A stretch of 64,000 nucleotides of DNA from Smaragdicoccus niigatensis DSM 44881 = NBRC 103563 (GTDB lineage Bacteria > Actinomycetota > Actinomycetes > Mycobacteriales > Mycobacteriaceae): positions 958,761 to 1,022,760 of the forward strand of contig NZ_AQXZ01000019.1 in the NCBI RefSeq assembly GCF_000380645.1, in the 5' to 3' direction. The translations under genes were made by a program, and so were the position numbers. Below, piece by piece: positions 54,685 to 62,214 of this stretch. Each line of letters begins with the position of its first letter. The stretch's first letter is position 1. Under the pieces are notes generated by a model. That model was given only the letters and a program-made list of their open reading frames with translations, did not search any database and was not told the origin of the DNA.

Positions 54685-55425
54685 CTAACGTGCGCGCGCA
54701 GGGTCGTAGAGATGCGACTGCGCGCAGCCCTCGACGCCCAATGCCCGCCCCACGATGATCACCGCGGCCTGCTTGAGGCCAGCGCTCTCCACCTGCTCGG
54801 CAATCGTCGTGAGCGTCGCGCGGAGGACGAGTTCCTCGGGCTGAGACGCGCGGTACACGACGGCGACTGGGCAGTCGGCGCCGTAGTGCGGAACGAGCTG
54901 CGCCGCGAGCGCACCGATCCGCGTGATCGCCAAGTGGAGAACCAGCGTCGCTTTCGTCCGTGCGAAGTTCTCGAGGTCCTCGCTGTCCGGCATGACCGTC
55001 GACCGGGCTTGCGTACGAGTCAGAACGACCGACTGCGCCAGCTCGGGCACGGTCAGCTCCGAACCCAGGATCGCCGCAGCCGCGGCATACGCCGGCACAC
55101 CCGGCGTGATGTCCCACGCGACGCCGGCAGCGTCGAGGCGCTTGATCTGCTCGGTGACAGCTGAGTAGAGGGACGGGTCGCCGGAGCACAGCCGGGCCAC
55201 GTCCTTCCCTTCGGCCGTCGCACGGGTCATCACCGCGACGATCTGATCGAGATCGAGGTTCTGGGTGTCGACGAGCTCGCACGCGGGAGAGCAATGGCCG
55301 AGAACGGCATCATCGAGGTAGGTGCCCGCATAGAGGCACACGCCCGCGCGTTGCAGCAGCGCTACGGCCCGCAACGTCAGCAGATCGGCGGCGCCGGGTC
55401 CGGCGCCGATGAAGTGAACAGTCAT
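54685..55425 (-). CDS. cobM: Precorrin-4 C11-methyltransferase
   Basis: The 246-residue protein has the tetrapyrrole methylase fold: VHFIGAGPGAADLLTLRA at the N-terminus, GTYLDDAVL, LCSGDPSLYSAV and the CobM/CbiF-specific PGVPAYAAAAAILG-SELTVPEL block followed by VVLTRT. It methylates C-11 of precorrin-4 with S-adenosylmethionine during cobalamin (vitamin B12) ring synthesis in the cytoplasm. ATG 55425 is used; a GTG directly before it (55428) is equally possible and there is no strong ribosome site. It lies 27 bases after the CitE-like gene on the same strand and may be the last gene of that transcript. No other cob gene is in the window. Confidence 0.93.
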   Translation of the reverse strand: MTVHFIGAGPGAADLLTLRAVALLQRAGVCLYAGTYLDDAVLGHCSPACELVDTQNLDLDQIVAVMTRATAEGKDVARLCSGDPSLYSAVTEQIKRLDAAGVAWDITPGVPAYAAAAAILGSELTVPELAQSVVLTRTQARSTVMPDSEDLENFARTKATLVLHLAITRIGALAAQLVPHYGADCPVAVVYRASQPEELVLRATLTTIAEQVESAGLKQAAVIIVGRALGVEGCAQSHLYDPARAR

Positions 55426-55452
55426 CACCGCTAGTGTGCCGGACGCCTCGCG

Positions 55453-56262
55453 TCACACCCCGGCGCGGGCCACCATTCGCTGGGCCTGCCGCAGGACCGG
55501 CTCGTCGACCATCTTTCCGTCGAACGTGAACACGCCGCCCTGGCCCTCGCCGGCCGCGAGCACACCGCGGGCCCAGGCGAGCTGAGCATCGTCCGGCCGG
55601 AACGCGGTCCGGACCGGTTCGACTTGGTTGGGGTGGATCACGGCCTTACCGTCGTAGCCCATGGCTGCCGCCTCGGCCGCCTCCGTTTCGATCCCGTCCA
55701 GGTCGGGGATGTCGGCGAACACCGCATCAATCGCGAAATGGCCCAGAGCTTTCGCAGACATCAGCGCGGTCGTGCGTACGTGCCGCGCGGTGTCGAGGTA
55801 GGTGCCATCCGGCCTCCGACTCGAGGTACCGCCGAGGCTGGCCGCGAGGTCCTCACAGCCCCACGTCACGCCGATGACGTTCGCGTGCCGCAGCATCTCG
55901 CCCACCGACAGTGCCCCGCGGACCGTCTCGATCATCGGAATCACCGACAACAGCCGGGTGTCGATGACCTCCCGTTCCGACTCGCATTTGGCCAGCAGAA
56001 CCGTCCGGAACGGCGACGCTACCAGCGCCTTCATGTCGGCGACCCAGTCGTCGGTGCCCGCACGGTTGATCCGCACAGCCGTCCGTGCCGGATCGAGCGT
56101 GCTGCCGACGAGCGCTTCGCGGGCGGCCGCCTTATTCTCCGGCGCGACGGCGTCCTCGAGATCGAGGATCACCACGTCCGCTCGCTCGGCGGCCTTCGCG
56201 TACCGCTCCGGCCGATCCGCCGGACAGAACAGCCAGGCCGGGCCTGCGGGCGTCCACGTCAT
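55453..56262 (-). CDS. CitE-like CoA-ester lyase (HpcH/HpaI family)
   Basis: The protein has 269 residues and a TIM-barrel. Signatures are FCPADRPERYAKAAERADVVILDLEDAV (R and E/D for metal and CoA ester binding), a central IPMIETVRGALSV and the C-terminal GYDGKAVIHPNQV. The family cleaves or forms CoA thioesters such as citramalyl-, malyl- or citryl-CoA with Mg2+; in actinobacteria stand-alone copies without citrate lyase alpha and gamma subunits are common, as here. The ATG at 56262 was chosen because homology starts there; the frame is open upstream but overlaps the preceding gene. It follows the alpha/beta hydrolase-like gene after 10 bases, so the two are co-transcribed. Confidence 0.88.
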   Translation of the reverse strand: MTWTPAGPAWLFCPADRPERYAKAAERADVVILDLEDAVAPENKAAAREALVGSTLDPARTAVRINRAGTDDWVADMKALVASPFRTVLLAKCESEREVIDTRLLSVIPMIETVRGALSVGEMLRHANVIGVTWGCEDLAASLGGTSSRRPDGTYLDTARHVRTTALMSAKALGHFAIDAVFADIPDLDGIETEAAEAAAMGYDGKAVIHPNQVEPVRTAFRPDDAQLAWARGVLAAGEGQGGVFTFDGKMVDEPVLRQAQRMVARAGV

Positions 56263-56272
56263 ACGGTGAAAA

Positions 56273-57454
56273 CTAGTCCAGCAGACCCAGTTCCGCGAGA
56301 AGTTGAACCGTCGCGACCAGAGCCGCCCGACGCGGGAAGGGATGGTGGAGATTCGGCGAACCCAATCGGTGCGACATCGGGAACGGACCCAGGGCCAAGT
56401 CCCAATGATGGGCGCGCAGGACCGCGAGCGTCGTGCCCATCGGCGACGTGACCTGCGCATGGTCGACCGCGACCTGCATGTCGTTCGGACCGACGGCCTT
56501 TCCGATTTCGATCGATCCCTGCATCTGGAAGTACGGCACTTCGAGCGGACCTGCTTGGCCCGCGATGTTGAAGATCGGGATGTCGAGTTCATCGATCGTG
56601 GCGCCGTGCTCGTCGAGGAATCGCGCGCGCTCGGCCGTGGTGAGGTCGCGAACGGCCGCCCGCAGATCCCACTCGTCGGGCCGCTCGATCATCCCGTCCA
56701 TCTGAGCTATCGGCAACAGCATCTTCAGCACATTGATCACGACGTCGCTGCCGACAATCGAGCCGAGTTCGAGGTCCTTGATGAGGTCGTAGACGCCGTC
56801 CGCCGACGGGCTGCCGCCCACCGCACCGGCCCAGCTCACGAGCGCACGGACCCGATTCGCCAACTCCGGCTGATGGGCCAACAGCGTGAGCGCGTCGGCG
56901 CTGCCCTTCGAATACCCGACCATGACGACGCTGTCGCTGCCGGTCGAGTCGAAGGCGGCTTGCAGATCGGCGATGTTGGCTTCGCAGCCACGCGCCGGAT
57001 GCGCATCCGCCCGCACGACCTCCGCGCCGTACCCCTCGGCGACTTCCTCGAGGTCCTCGAGGCCGGAAACCGGGATCGCCCGGTGCACGAACCCAGGGCA
57101 GAACATGAAGGTCGCCGGATCAAGGCCTGCGGCGCGACGTGAACTCGCGTCCAGCGCAGAAACAGCAGGTTCCGGCAGGTCGAGCTGCCAGTCCTCGACG
57201 TCCTGGGCAAGGAAGCGCTCCGCGAGCCGCCGCTTGACCGGGCGACCATCGAATCCGAAGGGCTTGCTGCTCTCCTTGACCGCACGTTCGTCCTTGGCGG
57301 CTTCGTCGAGGAAGAGAAAGCGCCAGCGCTGTCCGCACCATTTTTTGACCTCGGGATCGGCGAGTACCCGTCGATCTGTTGAGATCTGTTCGCGAAGCGT
57401 CGCGATCAGTCCGTCGTAATCCTGGCGGGCGAGATGGTCCGCAATGTCGTTCAC
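56273..57454 (-). CDS. Alpha/beta hydrolase-like protein of unknown function
   Basis: The protein has 393 residues from GTG 57454, which follows AGGAGG (57459-57464) by four bases; an ATG 15 bases further up (57469) would overlap that site. The N-terminal 130 residues are not recognisable (helical, W-rich). From there an alpha/beta-hydrolase fold is suggested by TFMFCPGFVHRAIPVSGLED and a nucleophile elbow GYSKGSADAL, with later HHWDL that could supply the His. No substrate can be read. It is probably the first gene of the transcript that continues into the CitE-like gene, and a terminator separates it from the gene upstream. Confidence 0.6.
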   Translation of the reverse strand: MNDIADHLARQDYDGLIATLREQISTDRRVLADPEVKKWCGQRWRFLFLDEAAKDERAVKESSKPFGFDGRPVKRRLAERFLAQDVEDWQLDLPEPAVSALDASSRRAAGLDPATFMFCPGFVHRAIPVSGLEDLEEVAEGYGAEVVRADAHPARGCEANIADLQAAFDSTGSDSVVMVGYSKGSADALTLLAHQPELANRVRALVSWAGAVGGSPSADGVYDLIKDLELGSIVGSDVVINVLKMLLPIAQMDGMIERPDEWDLRAAVRDLTTAERARFLDEHGATIDELDIPIFNIAGQAGPLEVPYFQMQGSIEIGKAVGPNDMQVAVDHAQVTSPMGTTLAVLRAHHWDLALGPFPMSHRLGSPNLHHPFPRRAALVATVQLLAELGLLD

Positions 57455-57551
57455 TGTTCCTCCTGCCATCGACGCTATCGGCGACGGCGGGTGCTGAGGC
57501 AGTGCCCGAGCGTGCTGATATCGGGCCCGGAATTGTGCCGGCGAACATTGC

Positions 57552-57585
57552 AAAGGCCCGCCGACGCGAACGCCGACGGGCCCTT
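57552..57585 (-). terminator. Intrinsic terminator with TTCG loop
   Basis: On the minus strand a 15-bp stem (AAGGGCCCGTCGGCG and its partner, with three G-T wobbles) closes a TTCG tetraloop and ends in TTTG. It lies 12 bases after the stop of the 583-residue gene, so that operon should end here. Confidence 0.8.
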
Positions 57586-57596
57586 GGAGACCAGGG

Positions 57597-59348
57597 TCAG
57601 TCCTTTTGCGGCTTGGTCAGCGCACCGAGCAACTTCGATCCCAGTGTGGCGGCGACGCCACCGACCTTCTGCGCCATCGCCACGCTTTCCCCGATGAACT
57701 TGCTCGGATCTGCGGCGATCTCCTGGGCCTTCTTGAGCAGTTCCTCAGGCGCGTTCATCGGGATCGTGACCCCGGCGAGCTCGGCCTGCTTCTGCAGCCC
57801 GTTGAACAGGGCGAGCCCCGTGTCCCAGGCGCCGGTGAGGTCGGCCGCCTGCAGGAGGCCGGGTGCGATCGACTCGACGTTGAGAAGCGAAATCTGCTGA
57901 CTCAACAATTCGATCGTGCTCGCTGAGGCGCCTTGCGCGACCTTCAGCAGGCTCGCCAGGACTTCCTGCTGGCCGGCTTCGTCGAGGTTCGAACCCAGCA
58001 GGTCGTCCTCAGCGTTCGCGGCGATGACATCGGTGACCTTGGTGCGCGCTTCGGCAGGCATTTCGGCGGCGATGTTGAGCATCGCCGGCAAGTGCCCGCC
58101 CTCAGACGCCTGAACGAGTGCCGACTTCATCTCGTCGGAGTCTAGCGCCGCGGCCGCCGCCGTCACCCGGGCCCGGGCGGCCGCCGGCATGAGGTCGACG
58201 AGCGGCAGCAGTTGCGGCATGCGCCCGATCCGCACAGTGGCGCGGACCGCGGCGTCGATCTGCGGTCCCGGGAGGGAACTGATCGCGTCGGCGTAGGCGC
58301 GCTGCACGGTGGGCGACGCGTAGGCCGACAGATGCAGAGCACCAGCCAGCGTGTTATCGCCGGTCAATGCCGCCGCAACGACCTCCTTGCGGTGAGTTGT
58401 CGCTACTCCGGCGATGTACTTCGCGGACTCCCCGGGCAGGTACGCCCCGAGTGAGAGGAGTCCCACCCAGTCCTGGCTGTCGTGGGCGGCCTGCGTCAAC
58501 GCCGTCAGGACCTCGGGGTCCTGGAGTTCCTTGACCCGCCCGAATCGCTGCAGGGCTGACTTGCTCATGCTCGCGGTCATCGGAAGGAACAGCCCGTAGA
58601 GGTGCTCCTTGTGGGCCGCCCGGACCAGAGAACCGAGAATCGTGTCGGGCATTTGGGCCGCCATATCGGCCAACCGAACCCGCAGCTCAGGCTTGATCTC
58701 GGTGAACAGATTCAGCGCATGAGACCACATTCCGTGCTCGGACGCGGCGAAGAACACGCTCGGGATGCGCCCCCAGATCAGCGGAATGATGTCGTTGAGC
58801 TTCTCCTTGTTCTCGGCGTAGGTCGCAATCTTCAAGAGCGACACGTCGTCGAGGACCGGCAGGGTCGCCTCGAGAATTTCCGGCGTCACAAAGTCGACGA
58901 ACTGCCCAATGGTGATCGTCTCGTCCATCGCGACGAGTGCGGGCGCCAGCTGAGCGGTCAGTTCCGGGGAGATCTTCGCGGCGATTCCACCGATCTTCCG
59001 GGGGTCCACGTGCGGCGAACATGCCGTGAGGTAGTCGAGCGGCAGCTTCGACATCAGCTTGACCGACTTGTCCTCGTCCACGAGTCCGGCCATTGCCGCG
59101 GCGAGTTTGGGCTCGAAGTACATCGGCGCGAGTTTGGCGATGATCGGCACGGGGACGAGCTTCGAGGCCGCCGCGAGGTTCTTGAGCTTGCCCTCGTTGT
59201 AGGCGAACAGCTGGTCGATGACCTGGTAGCGGAACGCCCGCAGGTCCTTGGCGCCGACGACCGCGAGGTGTTCGAGCTTGCTCACCGGCAGCCCGGTCAC
59301 GCGCGCCAGCTTCGCGAGCTCGGCGGAGATATCGACGATCTCGCTCAC
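57597..59348 (-). CDS. Large helical-repeat protein of unknown function
   Basis: The protein has 583 residues and is almost entirely predicted helical, rich in Ala and Leu, with repeated units of about 30-35 residues (for example LPGPQIDAAVRATVRIGRM, LMPAAARARVTAAAAAL, AEMPAEARTKVTDVIAANA). That pattern suggests a HEAT-like or MgtE-N-like solenoid used for protein contacts. It has no catalytic motif, signal peptide or membrane segment. The GTG start overlaps the stop of the 75-residue gene upstream (GTGA), so the two are translationally coupled and probably act together. I do not recognise the family; it looks like a conserved actinobacterial hypothetical. Confidence 0.8.
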   Translation of the reverse strand: MSEIVDISAELAKLARVTGLPVSKLEHLAVVGAKDLRAFRYQVIDQLFAYNEGKLKNLAAASKLVPVPIIAKLAPMYFEPKLAAAMAGLVDEDKSVKLMSKLPLDYLTACSPHVDPRKIGGIAAKISPELTAQLAPALVAMDETITIGQFVDFVTPEILEATLPVLDDVSLLKIATYAENKEKLNDIIPLIWGRIPSVFFAASEHGMWSHALNLFTEIKPELRVRLADMAAQMPDTILGSLVRAAHKEHLYGLFLPMTASMSKSALQRFGRVKELQDPEVLTALTQAAHDSQDWVGLLSLGAYLPGESAKYIAGVATTHRKEVVAAALTGDNTLAGALHLSAYASPTVQRAYADAISSLPGPQIDAAVRATVRIGRMPQLLPLVDLMPAAARARVTAAAAALDSDEMKSALVQASEGGHLPAMLNIAAEMPAEARTKVTDVIAANAEDDLLGSNLDEAGQQEVLASLLKVAQGASASTIELLSQQISLLNVESIAPGLLQAADLTGAWDTGLALFNGLQKQAELAGVTIPMNAPEELLKKAQEIAADPSKFIGESVAMAQKVGGVAATLGSKLLGALTKPQKD

Positions 59349-59572
59349 TTTGTCGAACCTCCGACGATCGCACGAACGGGCGCCCGCAGCATCAAGGGCA
59401 GAGCGCTGATCGAAGCCTCGGTCGATTCGTCGATCGCCGCGCCCTGGGTCCGCTTGATGTCTCGCAGGGCCACGGCGAGGTCCTTGATCTGTTCGATTGA
59501 CAGCTTTGCGAAACCGTCCGGTGGCGTGGCACCGAGTTCGGCCGCGAGGTCCTTCATCGCACTACTGACCAT
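59345..59572 (-). CDS. Small 75-residue protein coupled to the 583-aa helical protein
   Basis: A short acidic-basic helical protein without recognisable domain. It starts at ATG 59572 with GGAG seven bases upstream; a second ATG five codons later is possible. Its TGA overlaps the GTG of the 583-residue gene by four bases. The tight coupling suggests a two-part system. It diverges from the TetR gene at 59770, which probably regulates it through the inverted repeat in between. Confidence 0.75.
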   Translation of the reverse strand: MVSSAMKDLAAELGATPPDGFAKLSIEQIKDLAVALRDIKRTQGAAIDESTEASISALPLMLRAPVRAIVGGSTK

Positions 59573-59719
59573 GAAACATCTCCGATTCGAAAACTCCGCC
59601 TGAACAGGCGGACTGGCTCGAATCGGACCCTAGTCGGCAACCAAGATCGACATAGGGTTTTCCCGACACGACAACCGAATCCTGTAGACCGCTCCTAACA
59701 GGTTCGGGTGCACCCTCAA

Positions 59720-59744
59720 CGGTTAAGATAATGGCGATTAACCG
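59720..59744. promoter_or_regulatory. Candidate TetR operator (CGGTTAA-N11-TTAACCG)
   Basis: Perfect 7-bp inverted arms, 59720-59726 and 59738-59744, lie between the divergent TetR gene (59770) and the 75-aa/583-aa operon. A GATAAT hexamer (59727-59732) between the arms can serve as the plus-strand -10, so a bound dimer would block the promoter. Inference from symmetry and position. Confidence 0.55.
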
Positions 59745-59769
59745 AGTTGTCCGTGTCGAGAGGTGACGA

Positions 59770-60348
59770 GTGACCAGCGCGCCGACTCGCCGCGAACAAC
59801 TCAAGGCTGATCGCCGAGCTCAACTCCTGCGCGAAGGCGCTCGCCTCATCGCCGAACGCGGCTTCAACGGAACCCGGATGGAAGACCTCGGCGCGGCCGT
59901 CGGAATCAGCGGTCCAGCCCTCTATCGCCACTTCCCGAACAAGGAAGCGCTGCTCGTCGAGCTGCTCGAAGGATTCAGCAACAGCCTGCTCGCGGGCGCC
60001 ACCTCGGTCGTCGCCGCCGACGCACCCGCGGACGCGCTCGGTCACCTCATCGACTTTCACCTGGAGTTCGCGCTCGGCGATCGGGACATCATCCGCATCC
60101 AGGACCGCGAGCTCGAGACGATGCCCGTCGAGGCTCGAACAAAGGTGCGCCGGACTCAGCGCCAGTATGTCGAACTCTGGGTCGGTGTCCTATGCGCCCT
60201 CAACCCGGAGTTGTCCGAAGCGGACGCCCGCACGCGCGCGCACGCTGCGTTCGGCCTCCTCAACTCGACGCCACACAGTGCGAAATCCGCGCCCCAGAAC
60301 GCCCGGGCGACGCTGCGGGCGATGGCCCTGGCCGCGCTGTCTGCCTAG
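59770..60348 (+). CDS. TetR/AcrR-family transcriptional regulator
   Basis: The protein has 192 residues. The helix-turn-helix is textbook: LLREGARLIAERGFNGTRM, then EDLGAAVGISGPALYRHFPNKEALL (about residues 20-65). The C-terminal half, with DIIRIQDRELETMPVEARTKVRRTQRQY, resembles the fatty-acid/acyl-CoA-responsive group often seen in mycobacteria and rhodococci. The GTG at 59770 follows AGAGG. It diverges from the 75-aa/583-aa operon and converges with the metal-dependent hydrolase, whose stop codon it overlaps (CTAG at 60345-60348). Either neighbour could be its target. Confidence 0.92.
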   Translation: MTSAPTRREQLKADRRAQLLREGARLIAERGFNGTRMEDLGAAVGISGPALYRHFPNKEALLVELLEGFSNSLLAGATSVVAADAPADALGHLIDFHLEFALGDRDIIRIQDRELETMPVEARTKVRRTQRQYVELWVGVLCALNPELSEADARTRAHAAFGLLNSTPHSAKSAPQNARATLRAMALAALSA

Positions 60349-61265
60349 CGAGCCGATGCTTGCAGATACTGCCGGTCGATAGCCGACCTGGCGGCCGGTG
60401 AGTTCGCGAGGTACGCAACAGCCTGGCTGGTCGAGCCGTACTTCGACGGGTGGTACTTCGGCATCAGGTAGCCGGGGGCCATCTTCACGATCTCCCACAC
60501 GGTCGGCAGGATGCCTTTTCGGGAAGCACGCCAGAATGTCAGCGGATCCAGCGAGGCGTTTCCTTGCACGACCGGGTCGTTCTTCAGCAGATAGCGCGTA
60601 CCGACGATGATCCAGACCCAAACCAGCGCCGGCAGAACCAGGCCGTAGGGAACGACCCGGCGGACGTAACCACCGTCGAGATGCTGATAGAGGTCGTAAG
60701 CAACGCTGCGGTGTTCCACTTCCTCGGCACCGTGCCAACGCAAAAGGTCGAGCATGACGGGGTCGGCCCCGGCCGCATCGAGACTCTTCGCATTGAGCAC
60801 CCACTGCCCGAGGAACGCGGTGATGTGCTCGATCGCGGAGGTGAGCGAGGCTTGCAAAACCATGAGCTCGTAGCGGGCTCGGCCGCTCAGCCCGCGGTTG
60901 CTGTACAGCAGCTTGACCAGCCACGCCATCTGCTCGGCAAACGGACCGGGATCAAGCCCCTGAGCCTTCAGGCGCTCGAGCGCATCCGCGTGCCCCTTGG
61001 CATGCTGCGCCTCCTGGCCGATGAAGCCCAGAACGTCTTCCTTGAGCTGCTCGTCCTTGATGTACGGCAATGCCTCGCTGAAGCAGCGGACGAACCACTC
61101 TTCGAACTCCGGCAGCATCATGTGCATCACGTTGATCATGTGCGTCGCGACTGGCTCGTTCGGGATCCAGTGCAGCGGCAGCTCATGGAAATCGAACTCG
61201 ACATCACGCGCATTGAGGGCGATGCGGTCCGGTTCGACAGACTGATGGACGGATTTGGTGGCCAC
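60345..61265 (-). CDS. Predicted metal-dependent hydrolase (diiron, ferritin-like fold)
   Basis: The protein has 306 residues from GTG 61265, which follows GGGAGG by about five bases; longer starts add only non-coding-like sequence. The N-terminal LNARDVEFDFHELPLHWIPNEP and the two metal motifs EAQHAKGH and AEEVEHRSVAYD are those of the 'predicted metal-dependent hydrolase' family (PF10118). The paired E-x2-H motifs suit a diiron centre in a helix bundle. The C-terminal part has one probable membrane helix (LVLPALVWVWIIVG) and KYHPSKYGS. Its reaction is unknown; the family often accompanies TetR regulators and lipid metabolism. It has its own promoter-like dyad upstream (61340-61367). Confidence 0.88.
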   Translation of the reverse strand: MATKSVHQSVEPDRIALNARDVEFDFHELPLHWIPNEPVATHMINVMHMMLPEFEEWFVRCFSEALPYIKDEQLKEDVLGFIGQEAQHAKGHADALERLKAQGLDPGPFAEQMAWLVKLLYSNRGLSGRARYELMVLQASLTSAIEHITAFLGQWVLNAKSLDAAGADPVMLDLLRWHGAEEVEHRSVAYDLYQHLDGGYVRRVVPYGLVLPALVWVWIIVGTRYLLKNDPVVQGNASLDPLTFWRASRKGILPTVWEIVKMAPGYLMPKYHPSKYGSTSQAVAYLANSPAARSAIDRQYLQASAR

Positions 61266-61339
61266 GTTGCCTCCCGGTGGGTATTGCCAATGTCGAGCGA
61301 AGTACGGGTGAGCGAACGGGCGCCGCAGCCCTGGTGTCA

Positions 61340-61367
61340 CCACTGTTAGACAGCATGTCAATAGTGG
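61340..61367. promoter_or_regulatory. Candidate promoter and operator of the metal-dependent hydrolase gene
   Basis: CCACTGTT (61340-61347) and AATAGTGG (61360-61367) form an inverted repeat with one mismatch and enclose GACA-GCA-TGTC. On the minus strand a TTGTCC -35 and a TAACAG -10, 17 bases apart, overlap the dyad. Repression by a TetR-type dimer is plausible but unproven. Confidence 0.45.
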
Positions 61368-61385
61368 ACAATTGGAGAGACTCTG

Positions 61386-62210
61386 TCAACTGGGTGGACT
61401 CTCCTGGGGGACGTGTCGTCCCATTTGCCCAACCCAGATCGACAAACGCTCGACTACGACCGCCCACGCGTCGTGCGTCGTATCGACGACGTCGAAATGC
61501 CCTGCGCCTGCCAGTTCCACGAGTTCGACCGCATCGCCAGCAGCTCGGGCAGCCGCCGCATAGGCCCGGCTCACGTCAATCGGAACAAGCGTGTCCTCGT
61601 GACCATGAATGAGAAGTTGCGGCACTCCGAGAGGCACCCGGTCGCAAGGCGACGCCAGGTTGTAGCGGTCCGGGACCTGCGTGGCGTTCCCGCCCAGAAG
61701 CCACGCGGCCGCACCCTGGTCGCCCATCGCCCCTAGTCGTAACTGGTCTGCCAAACGCAGATCCACCACGCCTGCCAGCGCGATTGCCGCATCTATCGGC
61801 ACTATGGGCGACGATCCAGGCGCACCCTGGGGAAGATCCCGTCGCGCCGCCAGCCACAGCGCAAGCTGCCCGCCCGCAGAGTGTCCGAGGGCGACGACGG
61901 AGGTGAAGTCGTATCCGACCCGCGCGCTTACTTCGGCGAGGGAATCGACCGCCGCCGAAGCATCCTCGAGCGTGCCCGGCCATCCGCCCCCCGGCTCACC
62001 GATCCGTCGGTACTCGACATTCAGTACGGCGTAACCACGCTCAACGAGGTCGGGAATGAGCTGATACATCTGCTCGAGCCCATAGGGGTTGCGCCAGAAT
62101 CCACCGTGAACAAGGACTACGACCGGCCCGGAACCATCCGTCGCTTCGGGAAGAAACAGCTCGGCGAACTGTGACCGTGCTGGACCGTACCGAATTGTCG
62201 ATCCCCGCAT
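61386..62210 (-). CDS. Alpha/beta hydrolase (BD-FAE/kynurenine formamidase-like esterase)
   Basis: The protein has 274 residues from ATG 62210. It has the oxyanion loop VVVLVHGGFWRNPYG, the nucleophile elbow ALGHSAGGQLALW, a late Asp region IHGHEDTLVPIDVSRAY and the catalytic His in GAGHFDVVD. This is a complete Ser-Asp-His esterase of the HGG(F/W) type. The substrate is unknown; small esters or N-formylkynurenine are typical for relatives. The start lies four bases after the mftF stop, so the two form an operon. The open frame upstream overlaps mftF and was ignored. Confidence 0.87.
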   Translation of the reverse strand: MRGSTIRYGPARSQFAELFLPEATDGSGPVVVLVHGGFWRNPYGLEQMYQLIPDLVERGYAVLNVEYRRIGEPGGGWPGTLEDASAAVDSLAEVSARVGYDFTSVVALGHSAGGQLALWLAARRDLPQGAPGSSPIVPIDAAIALAGVVDLRLADQLRLGAMGDQGAAAWLLGGNATQVPDRYNLASPCDRVPLGVPQLLIHGHEDTLVPIDVSRAYAAAARAAGDAVELVELAGAGHFDVVDTTHDAWAVVVERLSIWVGQMGRHVPQESPPS

Positions 62211-62214
62211 TGGT

